Part shown: positions 1 to 8,998 of the stretch, piece after piece | How positions within the stretch are numbered: the first letter of the stretch is position 1 | How the letters are laid out: each line of letters starts with the position of its first letter | From: Streptomyces cynarae | GTDB lineage: Bacteria; Actinomycetota; Actinomycetes; Streptomycetales; Streptomycetaceae | Assembly (NCBI RefSeq): GCF_025642135.1 | Contig: NZ_CP106793.1 | Coordinates: forward strand, 5,238,001-5,302,000 | Direction of reading: 5' to 3' | Length of the DNA: 64,000 nt | The notes under the pieces: model-generated | Database searches by the model: none | Told to the model about the DNA's origin: nothing | What the model saw: the letters and a program-made list of their open reading frames with translations, nothing else | Position numbers and translations under genes: made by a program

Positions 1-424
1 GCCCGGCGATGTGACGCGTCAGTGGCACGTCATTGACGCGCAGGACGTCGTCCTGGGCCGTCTCGCCACCACCGCTGCCACTCTCCTGCGTGGCAAGCAC
101 AAGCCCATCTACGCGCCCCACGTGGACGCTGGTGACTTCGTCATCATCATCAACGCGGACAAGGTCCACCTGTCCGGCAACAAGCGGACCCAGAAGATGG
201 CGTACCGCCACTCCGGCTACCCGGGTGGTCTGCGCTCGATCCGCTACGACGACCTGCTGGCGAACAACCCCGAGAAGGCCATCGAGAAGGCCGTCAAGGG
301 CATGCTCCCCAAGAACTCCCTGGGCCGTCAGATGCTCTCGAAGCTGAAGGTCTACAAGGGTGACCAGCACCCGCACGCTGCCCAGCAGCCGGTGCCGTTC
401 GAGATCACCCAGGTCGCGCAGTAA
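1..424 (+). CDS. rplM: 50S ribosomal protein L13, 5' truncated by window edge
   Basis: Large-subunit ribosomal protein L13, an early-assembling protein that binds 23S rRNA. The reading frame is open from base 2 and reads Pro-Gly-Asp before the GTG at 11, so that GTG is an internal valine ([13 protein letters not shown]) and not the start. Streptomyces L13 is about 147 residues, so roughly seven N-terminal codons lie upstream of the window. The family core is visible, including [16 protein letters not shown], the HSGYPGG motif and a C-terminal HPHAAQQP. The TAA stop is at 422-424. rpsI follows after 42 bp, the usual rplM-rpsI operon. The identification is secure; only the start is missing. Confidence 0.97.
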   Translation, partial: PGDVTRQWHVIDAQDVVLGRLATTAATLLRGKHKPIYAPHVDAGDFVIIINADKVHLSGNKRTQKMAYRHSGYPGGLRSIRYDDLLANNPEKAIEKAVKGMLPKNSLGRQMLSKLKVYKGDQHPHAAQQPVPFEITQVAQ

Positions 425-466
425 GTCCGGCCACCCCCTAAGACTGAAGAGAATCTGAGGAGAATC

Positions 467-979
467 GTGGCCGAGACCACTGCCGAGCAGCCGCTCGAAG
501 AGCTTGACATCGACAGCTACACCACCGAGACCGAGGTCCCGCTGGAGGGTGAGTACACCTCCGAGTCCCTCGCCTCCCGCTTCGGTGAGCCCCAGCCGGC
601 CGCCGGCCTGGGCCGTCGCAAGAACGCCATCGCCCGCGTCCGGATCGTCCCGGGCACCGGCAAGTGGAAGATCAACGGGCGCACGCTCGAGGACTACTTC
701 CCGAACAAGGTGCACCAGCAGGAGGTCAACGAGCCCTTCAAGGTGCTCGAGCTCGAGGGCCGCTACGACGTCATCGCCCGTATCGCGGGTGGCGGCGTCT
801 CCGGTCAGGCCGGTGCGCTCCGTCTCGGTGTCGCCCGCGCCCTGAACGAGGCGGACGTCGACAACAACCGCGGTCCGCTGAAGAAGGCCGGCTTCCTGCG
901 CCGCGACGACCGTGCGGTCGAGCGCAAGAAGGCCGGTCTGAAGAAGGCCCGCAAGGCTCCGCAGTACAGCAAGCGCTAA
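467..979 (+). CDS. rpsI: 30S ribosomal protein S9
   Basis: Small-subunit ribosomal protein S9, 170 residues, whose C-terminal tail reaches the decoding-site region of the 30S subunit. The S9 domain starts near residue 48 with [12 protein letters not shown], followed by [19 protein letters not shown], and ends with the family-typical basic tail [12 protein letters not shown]. The first about 45 residues are an acidic extension typical of actinobacterial S9. The start is GTG at 467 with GAGGAGAAT about 5 bp upstream. It follows rplM by 42 bp, and a strong terminator closes the operon downstream. Confidence 0.97.
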   Translation: MAETTAEQPLEELDIDSYTTETEVPLEGEYTSESLASRFGEPQPAAGLGRRKNAIARVRIVPGTGKWKINGRTLEDYFPNKVHQQEVNEPFKVLELEGRYDVIARIAGGGVSGQAGALRLGVARALNEADVDNNRGPLKKAGFLRRDDRAVERKKAGLKKARKAPQYSKR

Positions 980-1034
980 TCGCGTCCGCTGGTCGCAGCG
1001 GGCGACCCCCTGCCTGCTGTGCGCATGCACGCAT

Positions 1035-1067
1035 CGCCCCGGCAGCACGTTCCGTGCCGCCGGGGCG
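1035..1067 (+). terminator. Terminator of the rplM-rpsI operon
   Basis: A 14-bp stem with one mismatch: arms 1035-1048 (CGCCCCGGCAGCAC) and 1054-1067 (GTGCCGCCGGGGCG) around a GTTCC loop, followed by a T-containing run (GTTCGTTTA). It lies 56 bp after the rpsI stop. Confidence 0.85.
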
Positions 1068-1079
1068 GTTCGTTTACGG

Positions 1080-1379
1080 GGGAAGGTGCTTATCACCGGC
1101 TTTTGGAGCTTATGGAGCAATCCCGACAGTCCCGGCGGGGGCTTCGGGGAAGCCATAACAGGACAGGGCCGCGGCACGTGGGCCGGTGGGGTGTAGGGTC
1201 CGCGGACGCACGTCGGCGGGACATGCGTCTGTGGCACATGCGTCCACAGGATGTACGTTCGCGGGACTACGCCAGCGGGGTGACGCCGGCGGACGGCGTG
1301 GGCGGGACGTACGTATTCCGCTCCTGTCCGGACACTCGACAAGAGCCGCACATTCGCAGCAAGTTCGGAGGACACCACA
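1080..1379 (+). promoter_or_regulatory. glmM upstream region with degenerate repeats
   Basis: No gene is visible in these 300 bases. From about 1200 to 1320 there is a loose series of related words such as GGCGGGACATGCGT, GGCACATGCGTCC, GGATGTACGTTCGC, GCGGGACTACGCC and GGCGGGACGTACGT, spaced roughly 14-18 bp apart. They resemble degenerate copies of one motif and may be regulator sites or simple sequence drift. The glmM ribosome site (CGGAGGA) is at about 1366-1372. Confidence 0.35.
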
Positions 1380-2738
1380 GTGGGACGACTCTTCGGCACG
1401 GACGGCGTGCGCGGTGTCGCCAACGCGGATCTCACGGCCGAGATGGCGCTCGGCCTGTCCGTCGCGGCGGCGCACGTACTGGCCGAGGCGGGCACGTTCG
1501 AGGGCCACAAGCCGAAGGCGGTGGTCGGACGGGACCCGCGCGCGTCCGGGGAGTTCCTGGAGGCCGCCGTGGTCGCCGGTCTCGCCAGCGCCGGCGTGGA
1601 CGTGCTGCGGGTCGGCGTGCTGCCCACTCCGGCCGTCGCGTATCTGACGGGCGCGCTCGGCGCGGACCTCGGCGTGATGCTCTCCGCCAGCCACAACGCC
1701 ATGCCCGACAACGGCATCAAGTTCTTCGCCCGCGGCGGCCACAAGCTCGCCGACGAGCTGGAGGACAGGATCGAGGGCGTGTACGAGGAGCACCGCACCG
1801 GCGCCCCCTGGGACCGCCCCACCGGGGCCGGGGTCGGCCGGGTGACGTCGTACGACGAGGGCCTCGACCAGTACGTGGCCCATCTGCTGGGTGTCCTGCC
1901 GAACCGTCTCGACGGGCTGAAGATCGTCCTCGACGAGGCGCACGGCGCCGCCTCCCGGGTCTCGCCCGAGGCGTTCACGCGCGCGGGCGCCGAGATCGTC
2001 ACCATCGGCGCGGAGCCGGACGGCCTCAACATCAACGACGGCTGCGGCTCCACCCACCTGGACAAGCTGAAGGCCGCCGTCGCCGAGCACGGCGCCGACC
2101 TCGGCATCGCGCACGACGGTGACGCCGACCGCTGCCTCGCCGTGGACCACACCGGCGAGGAGGTGGACGGCGACCAGATCCTCGCCGTGCTCGCGCTGGC
2201 GATGCGGGAACGTTCCGCGCTGCGCTCCGACACCGTGGTCGCGACGGTCATGTCCAACCTGGGCTTCAAGCTGGCCATGGAGCGCGAGGGCATCCAGCTC
2301 GTGCAGACCGCGGTCGGCGACCGGTACGTGCTGGAGGAGATGAAGGAGAAGGACTACGCGCTCGGCGGCGAGCAGTCCGGCCACGTCATCATCCTCGACC
2401 ACGCCACCACGGGCGACGGCACACTGACCGGCCTGCTGCTGGCCGCGCGGGTCGCCCAGACCGGCCGTACGCTGCGGGACCTGGCGTCCGTGATGGAGCG
2501 GCTGCCGCAGGTGCTGGTCAACGTGCCGGACGTGGACAAGTCCCGGGTCGGCTCGTCCCCGGACCTGGCCGCCGCCGTGACCGAGGCGGAGCGGGAGCTG
2601 GGCGCGACCGGGCGGGTGCTGCTGCGGCCGTCGGGCACCGAGCCCCTCGTACGGGTCATGGTCGAGGCCGCGGACATCGACCAGGCGCGGTCGGTGGCGG
2701 GACGGCTGGCGGACGCGGTGAAGTCGGCGCTCGGCTAG
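1380..2738 (+). CDS. glmM: Phosphoglucosamine mutase
   Basis: Converts glucosamine-6-phosphate to glucosamine-1-phosphate in the cytoplasmic route to UDP-GlcNAc. At 452 residues it is the normal length. It opens with [12 protein letters not shown], carries the phosphoserine loop [13 protein letters not shown] near residue 104, the metal loop AHDGDADRC near residue 244, the sugar-binding GEQSGH near residue 330 and the phosphate-binding [12 protein letters not shown] at the C-terminus. The start is GTG at 1380 with CGGAGGA about 8 bp upstream. Its TAG overlaps the TAG of the convergent DUF389 gene by 4 bp. glmS, the preceding step, lies 2.2 kb downstream. Confidence 0.97.
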   Translation: MGRLFGTDGVRGVANADLTAEMALGLSVAAAHVLAEAGTFEGHKPKAVVGRDPRASGEFLEAAVVAGLASAGVDVLRVGVLPTPAVAYLTGALGADLGVMLSASHNAMPDNGIKFFARGGHKLADELEDRIEGVYEEHRTGAPWDRPTGAGVGRVTSYDEGLDQYVAHLLGVLPNRLDGLKIVLDEAHGAASRVSPEAFTRAGAEIVTIGAEPDGLNINDGCGSTHLDKLKAAVAEHGADLGIAHDGDADRCLAVDHTGEEVDGDQILAVLALAMRERSALRSDTVVATVMSNLGFKLAMEREGIQLVQTAVGDRYVLEEMKEKDYALGGEQSGHVIILDHATTGDGTLTGLLLAARVAQTGRTLRDLASVMERLPQVLVNVPDVDKSRVGSSPDLAAAVTEAERELGATGRVLLRPSGTEPLVRVMVEAADIDQARSVAGRLADAVKSALG

Positions 2739-3682
2739 AGACGCCTCGCCTTGAGGGAACGTTCGCGCTGCTTGGACCAGATCCACTTCTGGGCCAGCAG
2801 CGTGATCGTCCCCGCCACCACGATGCCCAGCAGGTTCAGCAGGAGCTGTTTCGTGGAGCCCCAGGTCTGCCCGGTGTCGCCGTAACTCAGTGCGACGGCC
2901 GCGTTGGCGGCGGCCGGGACCGTCGTCACGGAGATGGCGACCCCGACGAGCGCGCCGGACTTGGCGGAGGTCAGGGAGAGCGTGCCGGCGGCTCCGGCGA
3001 GGACCGCCACGACGAAGGAGAACCAGTCGGGGGCGTAGACGAAGCCGGTGTTGGGCCGGGCACCCTCCAGCTGCTCCTCGCTGAACAGGCCGACCGCGTC
3101 CATGAACAGGCTGAACCCCACCGTCACGGCCATCGCCACCGCGAACCCCGCCAGCAGCGCGGTCAGCGAGCGCAGCGCGAGCCGGGGCGCCCGCTGCACC
3201 AACGCCGTGCCGATCCCCGCCAGTGGGCCGAACTCCGGGCCCACCGCCATCGCGCCCACGATCAGGATCGCGTTGTCGAGCACCACACCGCACGCCGCGA
3301 TCACGGTGGCCAGCGTGATGAACGCGAGGTAGGTGATCGACAGCGTCGACTCCTCGTGCGTGGCCTCCGTCAGGTGCTCCCACAGCACCGCGTCCGCGCC
3401 CTCGCCCGGGGCCTCCGCCTCGGCCTTGTCGGCCCGCCTGGACAGCGACAGGTCGATGTTCTCGACGGCGATGGAACCGGTGCTCTCCAGGCCCAGCTCC
3501 TGGAGCGCGCTGAGGAGTTCGTCCGCGGCCTCGCGGGCGACGTCGCACATCACGACGTCCCCTGCGGGGTTGCGGGCGGCACCCGGTATGACGACGAGGT
3601 GCGTGGTGCCGACCGTCCCCTCGATCAGACGCACCGCCTCCGCCGTTTGCCCGGTGGGGGTGATCAGGCGCAGATGCAGCAT
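2735..3682 (-). CDS. DUF389 family membrane protein
   Basis: A 315-residue integral membrane protein of the DUF389 family, whose function is unknown. The N-terminal about 95 residues form a small soluble domain ([17 protein letters not shown]). The membrane part starts near residue 105 with the conserved [47 protein letters not shown]. At least five hydrophobic spans follow, and the C-terminus is basic ([12 protein letters not shown]). It lies 16 bp downstream of coaA on the same strand, so the two are probably co-transcribed. The stop overlaps the glmM stop. Family assignment is firm; the role is not known. Confidence 0.9.
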   Translation of the reverse strand: MLHLRLITPTGQTAEAVRLIEGTVGTTHLVVIPGAARNPAGDVVMCDVAREAADELLSALQELGLESTGSIAVENIDLSLSRRADKAEAEAPGEGADAVLWEHLTEATHEESTLSITYLAFITLATVIAACGVVLDNAILIVGAMAVGPEFGPLAGIGTALVQRAPRLALRSLTALLAGFAVAMAVTVGFSLFMDAVGLFSEEQLEGARPNTGFVYAPDWFSFVVAVLAGAAGTLSLTSAKSGALVGVAISVTTVPAAANAAVALSYGDTGQTWGSTKQLLLNLLGIVVAGTITLLAQKWIWSKQRERSLKARRL

Positions 3683-3698
3683 GCCCGCAGGGTAGCCG

Positions 3699-4688
3699 TC
3701 ACAGTTTCCGCAGGCTCAGCCGCTGCACCTTGTGGTCCGGACCCTTGCGCAGCACCAGGGTGGCGCGGCCGCGGGTGGGGGCGATGTTCTCCACCAGATT
3801 GGGCTTGTTGACGGTACGCCACATGGTGCCGGCGTAGTCGAGGGCCTCCTCCTCGGAGACCTGGGTGTACTTGCGGAAGTACGACGAGGGGTCCTGGAAG
3901 GCGGTCTCGCGCAGCTTGCGGAACCGGCTGAGGTACCACTGCTCGACGTCCTCGGTGCGCGCGTCCACGTACACGCTGAAGTCGAAGTAGTCCGCGAGAC
4001 CGACCCGCGTGCGGCCGTCCTTGCCGGGGAGGGCGGGCTGGAGGACGTTCAGCCCCTCGACGATCAGGATGTCCGGGCGGCGCACGGTGAGCTTCCGGCC
4101 GGGGACGATGTCGTAGATCAGGTGGGAGTAGACGGGCGCCGTCACCTCGTCCTTGCCGGCCTTGATGTCGGCGACGAAACGGGTGAGCGCGCGGCGGTCG
4201 TACGACTCGGGGAACCCCTTGCGCGCCATCAGGCCCCGCGCCTGCAGTTCCCGCGTGGGCAGCAGGAACCCGTCCGTGGTCACCCGCTCGACCCGAGGGT
4301 GCTCCGGCCAGCGGGACAACAGGGCCTGGAGAAGACGGGCCACGGTGGACTTCCCGACGGCGACGGAGCCGGCGACGCCTATCACGAACGGTGTCCCGGA
4401 CTGGGAGCCCTGCTCGCCGAGGAAGGTGTTCAGGGCGCCCCTGAGGCCGTCCGTGGCCTTCACGTACAGGTTGAGCAGCCGTGACAGCGGCAGGTAGATG
4501 TCCCGCACCTCGTCGAGGTCGATGACGTCGCCCAGACCGCGCAGCTTCTCGACCTCCTCGGCGGTCAGCGGCAGCGGCGTCTTGTCGCGCAGCGCACTCC
4601 ACTCGGCACGGGTGAGGTCGACGTAGGGAGTCGCCTCCGGCCTGGGCCGGTGGGCGCTCCGGGGCATCGAGGAGACCGGAGAGATCAC
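3699..4688 (-). CDS. coaA: Type I pantothenate kinase
   Basis: Phosphorylates pantothenate with ATP, the first committed step of coenzyme A synthesis. It has 329 residues, the usual bacterial type I length. The P-loop GSVAVGKST is at about residues 107-115, followed by VTTDGFLLP (pantothenate/base region), [15 protein letters not shown] and [12 protein letters not shown]. The first about 20 residues are a variable extension, and the methionine at residue 8 (MPRSAHR) is an alternative start. It is divergent from glmS across a 241-bp gap and followed by the DUF389 gene. Confidence 0.95.
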   Translation of the reverse strand: MISPVSSMPRSAHRPRPEATPYVDLTRAEWSALRDKTPLPLTAEEVEKLRGLGDVIDLDEVRDIYLPLSRLLNLYVKATDGLRGALNTFLGEQGSQSGTPFVIGVAGSVAVGKSTVARLLQALLSRWPEHPRVERVTTDGFLLPTRELQARGLMARKGFPESYDRRALTRFVADIKAGKDEVTAPVYSHLIYDIVPGRKLTVRRPDILIVEGLNVLQPALPGKDGRTRVGLADYFDFSVYVDARTEDVEQWYLSRFRKLRETAFQDPSSYFRKYTQVSEEEALDYAGTMWRTVNKPNLVENIAPTRGRATLVLRKGPDHKVQRLSLRKL

Positions 4689-4916
4689 AGTCCATTGTTA
4701 ACGGAGTTTGAACGGGGCGGGGGGTGGGCTGCGTCACGCCGGGGAGCGCGGAGCGCGATACGGCCGGTGGAGCGGAGGCCGGCAAGTGATCACAGAGACG
4801 GCCGATTGTCGCCCCCCGCTCCGACGCGTGCACTTCGGGCCCGTTCGGCGTTCGTACCCCGGTGGGAATTTCCGATTTCGGGCACGCGAGGGCGGGTATC
4901 GGCGGGCGGCGGACCG

Positions 4917-4929
4917 TAGGCTGCGGATC
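4917..4929 (+). promoter_or_regulatory. Putative -10 element for leaderless glmS
   Basis: TAGGCT at 4917-4922 lies exactly 7 bp before the glmS ATG (4930), and no Shine-Dalgarno sequence is visible. The spacing would give a transcript starting at or next to the ATG. The rest of the coaA-glmS gap (4689-4916) shows no ORF of its own. I see no glmS ribozyme-like sequence. Confidence 0.5.
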
Positions 4930-6777
4930 ATGTGCGGAATCGTGGGTTACGTGGGATCGCAGTCGGCACTCGACGTCGTGATGGCCGGGCTGAAGCGGCT
5001 GGAGTACCGGGGCTACGACTCGGCGGGCGTCGCCGTGCTCGCGGACGGCGGGCTGGCCGCCGCGAAGAAGGCCGGGAAGCTGGTCAACCTGGAGAAGGAG
5101 CTGGTCGACCGGCCGTTGCCGACCGGCACCACCGGTATCGGGCACACCCGGTGGGCCACCCACGGCGCGCCGAACGACCCCAACGCGCACCCGCACCTGG
5201 ACAACGCGGGCCGTGTCGCCGTCGTCCACAACGGGATCATCGAGAACTTCGCGCTGCTGCGCGCCGAGCTGGAGGAACGGGGCCACACCCTCTCCTCCGA
5301 CACGGACACCGAGGTCGTCGCGCACCTGCTCGCCGAGGAGTTCTCCGCGACCGCGGACCTCGCGGAGTCGATGCGGCTGGTGTGCCGGCGCCTGGAAGGC
5401 GCGTTCACCCTCGTCGCGGTGCACGCCGACGAGCCCGACGTGGTGGTGGGCGCGCGGCGCAACTCGCCGCTGGTCGTGGGCGTCGGCGAGGGCGAGGCCT
5501 TCCTCGCCTCGGACGTCGCCGCGTTCATCGCCCACACCCGGTCCGCGATCGAGCTGGGCCAGGACCAGGTGGTGGAACTGCGCCGCGACGGCGTCACGGT
5601 CACCGGCTTCGACGGCCGGCCCGCCGACGTGCACTCGTACCACGTCGACTGGGACGCCTCGGCCGCCGAGAAGGGCGGCTACGACTACTTCATGCTCAAG
5701 GAGATCGCCGAGCAGCCCAAGGCGGTCGCCGACACGCTCCTCGGCCGTATCGACGCGGCTGGTTCGCTGCGCCTGGACGAACTGCGGATCTCGCCCGCCG
5801 AACTGCGCGAGGTCGACAAGGTGGTGATCGTGGCCTGCGGGACCGCCTTCCACGCCGGGCTGATCGCCAAGTACGCCATCGAGCACTGGACGCGCATCCC
5901 CTGCGAGGTCGAACTGGCCAGCGAGTTCCGCTACCGGGACCCCATCCTCGACCCGCGCACCCTGGTCATCGCCATCTCCCAGTCCGGCGAGACCATGGAC
6001 ACCCTGATGGCCCTGCGGCACGCCCGCGAGCAGGGCTCCAAGGTGCTGGCGATCTGCAACACCAACGGCTCGACGATTCCCAGGGAGTCGGACGCGGTCC
6101 TGTACACGCATGCGGGGCCGGAAGTCGCGGTGGCCTCCACGAAGGCGTTCCTGACGCAGCTCGTCGCCTGCTACCTGGTGGCCCTGTATCTGGGCCAGAC
6201 GCGCGGCACCAAATGGGGCGACGAGATCCACGCCGTCATCCGCGATCTGTCGAGGATCTCCGACGAGGTCGAGCGGGTCCTGGAGACCATGGAGCCGGTA
6301 CGCCGGCTGGCGCGTTCCCTCGCCGACAAGAACACGGTGCTGTTCCTCGGACGGCACGTCGGCTACCCGGTCGCCCTGGAAGGCGCCCTGAAGCTCAAGG
6401 AACTGGCGTACATGCACGCCGAGGGCTTCGCCGCGGGAGAACTGAAGCACGGGCCGATCGCGCTGATCGAGCAGGACCTGCCGGTGGTCGTGGTGGTGCC
6501 CTCGCCGCGCGGACGCTCGGTCCTGCACGACAAGATCGTCTCCAACATCCAGGAGATCCGGGCGCGGGGCGCGCGCACGATCGTGATCGCGGAGGAGGGC
6601 GACGAGGCGGTCGTCCCGTACGCCGACCACCTGATCAGCATCCCGGCGACCCCGACCCTGCTCCAGCCGCTGGTCGCGACGGTGCCGTTGCAGGTCTTCG
6701 CGTGCGAGCTGGCGACCGCCCGGGGCAACGAGGTGGATCAGCCGCGGAACTTGGCGAAGTCCGTGACGGTGGAATAG
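4930..6777 (+). CDS. glmS: Glutamine-fructose-6-phosphate aminotransferase (isomerizing)
   Basis: Makes glucosamine-6-phosphate from fructose-6-phosphate and glutamine, the entry step to amino sugars and peptidoglycan. It has 615 residues. The N-terminal Ntn glutaminase domain begins MCGIVGYVGSQ, where Cys2 becomes the catalytic N-terminal residue after Met removal; this fixes the start at ATG 4930 even though the frame is open further upstream. HTRWATHG and the HNGIIENF loop follow. Two SIS sugar-isomerase domains come next (GTAFHAG and SQSGETMDT, then GRHVGYPVALEGALKLKE), ending with PRNLAKSVTVE. Confidence 0.97.
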   Translation: MCGIVGYVGSQSALDVVMAGLKRLEYRGYDSAGVAVLADGGLAAAKKAGKLVNLEKELVDRPLPTGTTGIGHTRWATHGAPNDPNAHPHLDNAGRVAVVHNGIIENFALLRAELEERGHTLSSDTDTEVVAHLLAEEFSATADLAESMRLVCRRLEGAFTLVAVHADEPDVVVGARRNSPLVVGVGEGEAFLASDVAAFIAHTRSAIELGQDQVVELRRDGVTVTGFDGRPADVHSYHVDWDASAAEKGGYDYFMLKEIAEQPKAVADTLLGRIDAAGSLRLDELRISPAELREVDKVVIVACGTAFHAGLIAKYAIEHWTRIPCEVELASEFRYRDPILDPRTLVIAISQSGETMDTLMALRHAREQGSKVLAICNTNGSTIPRESDAVLYTHAGPEVAVASTKAFLTQLVACYLVALYLGQTRGTKWGDEIHAVIRDLSRISDEVERVLETMEPVRRLARSLADKNTVLFLGRHVGYPVALEGALKLKELAYMHAEGFAAGELKHGPIALIEQDLPVVVVVPSPRGRSVLHDKIVSNIQEIRARGARTIVIAEEGDEAVVPYADHLISIPATPTLLQPLVATVPLQVFACELATARGNEVDQPRNLAKSVTVE

Positions 6778-6853
6778 GGGGGCCCGGCACCGTCTGAGGG
6801 GCCGGCAGCCGCTGGCGAGGGGTGGCAACCGGGGCGAGCGGCGGCGCCGCTGA

Positions 6854-7276
6854 TCAACCGTTGTACGGGACTGCCACGTCCAGGACCCACGTCACGCCGA
6901 AGCGGTCGGTGAGCATGCCGTACAGCGGTGCCCACTGCGACGGCCCCAGGGGCTGCACCACCGTCGAGTCCTCTGCCAGCTTCTGCCACAGGGCACTGAT
7001 CTCGTCCGTGGCGTCACCGCGCACGGAGACGAAGAACGGGTTGCTGCCCTGGTCCCAGGGCAGATGGGAGGGCACGTCGTAGGCCATGACGTGGAAGCCG
7101 TTGTCGCCCGCCACCTCGCCCCACACGACCCAGTCCGCCTCGTTCTCGTTCTGCGCGTTGCCCATGTCCTTGTACGTGACGGCGGCGACGCGTCCGCCGA
7201 AGACGGACCGGTAGTAGTCCAGCGCCGCCCGTGCGTCGCCCCGGAAGTTCAGGTGGGTGGTGGTCGTGACGGACAT
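6854..7276 (-). CDS. VOC family protein (PhnB-like)
   Basis: A 140-residue vicinal-oxygen-chelate fold protein of the PhnB/glyoxalase-like type. It shows HLNFRGDARAALDYYRSVFGG at the N-terminus, a middle region with GDNGFHVMAYD, and the C-terminal DRFGVTWVLDV typical of this subgroup. ATG at 7276 is chosen because AAGGAGAAGG sits just upstream; the open frame extends to 7453 without a better start. Substrate and enzymatic activity cannot be told from sequence. It is divergent from the WYL regulator, with a CGGACA-type dyad between them. Confidence 0.85.
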   Translation of the reverse strand: MSVTTTTHLNFRGDARAALDYYRSVFGGRVAAVTYKDMGNAQNENEADWVVWGEVAGDNGFHVMAYDVPSHLPWDQGSNPFFVSVRGDATDEISALWQKLAEDSTVVQPLGPSQWAPLYGMLTDRFGVTWVLDVAVPYNG

Positions 7277-7359
7277 GCCTTCTCCTTGCTCGCAGCAACC
7301 TCGTCGCCAGGGGCCGTGGCCTCGCCGGCGGATCTCGACAGGCACCGTTCCACGGGTAG

Positions 7360-7376
7360 CGGACAGGCTGTGTCCT
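7360..7376. promoter_or_regulatory. RsrR-like dyad in the VOC/WYL divergent promoter
   Basis: CGGACA at 7360-7365, five bases, then TGTCCT at 7371-7376. This matches the two CGGACA-N5-TGTCCG dyads of the rsrR/nmrA promoter 1.6 kb away at 11 of 12 arm positions. It lies about 10 bp upstream of a possible -10 (CAGAAT, 7387-7392) that would give leaderless mRNA for the WYL gene. Confidence 0.5.
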
Positions 7377-7399
7377 GTACTGCGGGCAGAATCGCGAGC

Positions 7400-8383
7400 A
7401 TGCAGAAGACGTCCTCCCGGCTGCTCGCGCTGCTCTCGCTGCTTCAGACGCATCGCGACTGGTCCGGTGACGACCTCGCCGAGCGGCTGGACGTCACCTC
7501 GCGCACGGTGCGGCGCGACATCGACCGCCTACGCGAACTGGGGTACCGGATCCTTGCCTTCAAGGGGCCCTCCGGCGGATATCGCCTGGATGCCGGCGCG
7601 CACCTGCCCCCACTGCTGTTCGACGACGGCCAAGCCGTCGCCTTGGCCCTCGCCCTGCAGACCGCGGCCACCAGCACCGCGATCGGCGAAGACGCCGCAC
7701 GGGCCCTGTCCACCATGCGCCAGGTCATGCCGTCCCGTCTGCGCCGGCGCATCGACATGCTGCAGGTCACTGCCGTCCAGCCACCCGAGGCCGGCAAGGC
7801 CGCCCACGTCGGCACGCAACTCCTGACGGAGCTGAGCCGTGTCATCCACGCCCGTGAGGAACTGCGGTTCGACTTCGGTCATGAAGCCACCGGCCCCGCC
7901 GAGCCACCCCGCCGGACGCAGCCCCACCACCTCGTCACCTGGCGCGGCCTCTGGTACCTCATCGCCTGGGACCTCGACCGTGACGACTGGCGCACCTTCC
8001 GCGTCGACCGCATACGCCCCCGCACCCCCACCGGCCCACGCTTCACCCCACGCGGTCTCCCCGGCGATGACGTGGCCGCGTTCGTCACCGGACGATTCCG
8101 AGGGACTGACGGCTCCACCACCGACTGGCCCTGCCGTGGCGAAGTCGTCCTCGACCTCCCCGCACAGGCTGTGGCCCCCTTCGCGCAGGACGGAATCGTT
8201 GAGGAACTCGGCCCCGGCCGCTGTCGCCTCACCCTCGGCTCCTGGTCGTGGACCGGCCTTGCCGCCGCTGTCGGACGCTTCGACACCGACATCCGCGTCA
8301 TCGGCCCACCACAACTGACCCGTGCGTTCGGCGAACTGGCCGCGCGCTACGCCAACGCGGGTGGCGGAGCATCCGAGAAGTAG
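7400..8383 (+). CDS. HTH/WYL-domain transcriptional regulator
   Basis: A 327-residue DNA-binding regulator of the YafY/DeoR-like WYL class. The N-terminal winged helix-turn-helix covers residues about 6-60 (RLLALLSLLQTHRDWSGDDLAERLDVTSRTVRRDIDRLRELGY), followed by GGYRL. The WYL ligand-sensing domain contains the hallmark GLWYLIAWDLDRDDWRTFRVDRI near residues 182-205, and a WCX-like C-terminal region follows. The start ATG at 7400 matches the usual N-terminus and lies 7 bp after a -10-like CAGAAT, so it may be leaderless. It probably controls its own promoter and the divergent VOC gene; the ligand is unknown. Confidence 0.88.
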   Translation: MQKTSSRLLALLSLLQTHRDWSGDDLAERLDVTSRTVRRDIDRLRELGYRILAFKGPSGGYRLDAGAHLPPLLFDDGQAVALALALQTAATSTAIGEDAARALSTMRQVMPSRLRRRIDMLQVTAVQPPEAGKAAHVGTQLLTELSRVIHAREELRFDFGHEATGPAEPPRRTQPHHLVTWRGLWYLIAWDLDRDDWRTFRVDRIRPRTPTGPRFTPRGLPGDDVAAFVTGRFRGTDGSTTDWPCRGEVVLDLPAQAVAPFAQDGIVEELGPGRCRLTLGSWSWTGLAAAVGRFDTDIRVIGPPQLTRAFGELAARYANAGGGASEK

Positions 8384-8462
8384 CCGGGGGTTCTCTCGTC
8401 CACGGCCTGAGCGGGACGGGGGAGGAGGCGGCCCGCTCCGGGCTTCACCGGCCCGGTGTCTT

Positions 8463-8945
8463 TCATGCTTCCGGCGTGGTCAGCCACGCGCTGATGCGGG
8501 CCAGCGCGGAGGGGCCGGAGTCAGAGGCGACGTCCTGGACCAGATCGGCGATCGAGACCGCGCGCAGGGCTTCCCGCCAGGCGGTGTCCGCCGCGGTCAT
8601 CGCGCGGGCGATCGGGCAGGGCGCGGTGCACGCCTCGGCCGGAGTGGCGAGCGGGCCGCGCCGGCGGATCTCCGTGCAGGTGAACGCCTGGCCGGGGCCG
8701 TCGACCGCCTCGACCACATCGAGCACCGTGATCGAGGCGGGTTCCCGGGTGAGTACATAGCCGCCCGACTTGCCCTGGACCGAGCGCACGAGCCCGGCCC
8801 GGGAGAGCGCCTGCAGCTGCTTGGCCAGATAGCTCGCCGAGACGTCGTGCAGCTCCGCCAGCCTGGTCGCGGGCACGGGCTCCTCGACAGACGTGAGCAC
8901 GACGCAGCAGTGCAGGGCCCACTCGACTCCGCCGGACATCTTCAC
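8463..8945 (-). CDS. rsrR: RsrR-type Rrf2 family redox regulator ([2Fe-2S])
   Basis: A 160-residue Rrf2 winged-helix regulator. Counting from the GTG at 8945, Glu8, His12, Cys90 and Cys110 fall exactly at the positions that ligate the [2Fe-2S] cluster in Streptomyces venezuelae RsrR. This supports that start over the ATG at 8939. The wing-region motif GKSGGYVLTREP is at about residues 58-69. Cys13, Cys14 and Cys106 are extra cysteines. As in S. venezuelae, an NmrA-like gene is divergent, with operator dyads between. The family senses the cluster redox state and represses its neighbour. A -10-like TAGAGT ends 6 bp before the GTG, which suggests a leaderless message. Confidence 0.88.
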   Translation of the reverse strand: MKMSGGVEWALHCCVVLTSVEEPVPATRLAELHDVSASYLAKQLQALSRAGLVRSVQGKSGGYVLTREPASITVLDVVEAVDGPGQAFTCTEIRRRGPLATPAEACTAPCPIARAMTAADTAWREALRAVSIADLVQDVASDSGPSALARISAWLTTPEA

Positions 8946-8951
8946 TCGCCC

Positions 8952-8980
8952 ACTCTAATCAGACCGCTTGACTCGGACAA
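8952..8980 (-). promoter_or_regulatory. rsrR promoter (leaderless)
   Basis: On the minus strand TTGTCC (8980-8975), a 17-bp spacer and TAGAGT (8957-8952) precede the GTG at 8945 by 6 bp. The -35 element overlaps the left dyad arm, so RsrR could autoregulate here. Confidence 0.55.
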
Positions 8981-8998
8981 TTCGTGTCCGTGTATAGT
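8968..8998 (+). promoter_or_regulatory. nmrA-like gene promoter
   Basis: TTGACT at 8968-8973 and TATAGT at 8993-8998 are separated by an unusually long 19-bp spacer that is almost entirely filled by an operator dyad. Binding there would block polymerase. It drives the gene at 9092. Confidence 0.6.

Noticed and set aside
11..13. GTG 11 as the start of rplM
   Set aside because: The frame is open to the window edge and encodes Pro-Gly-Asp before it, matching the internal N-terminal region of Streptomyces L13.
4689..4929. glmS ribozyme or riboswitch
   Set aside because: No ribozyme-like sequence is recognisable, and the start codon lies 7 bp after a -10-like element, leaving no leader RNA.
3664..6828. 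A 1054-residue minus-strand open frame across coaA and glmS
   Set aside because: It is antisense to glmS and out of frame with coaA; its translation is Arg/Gly/Pro-rich with no motif, a by-product of high GC.
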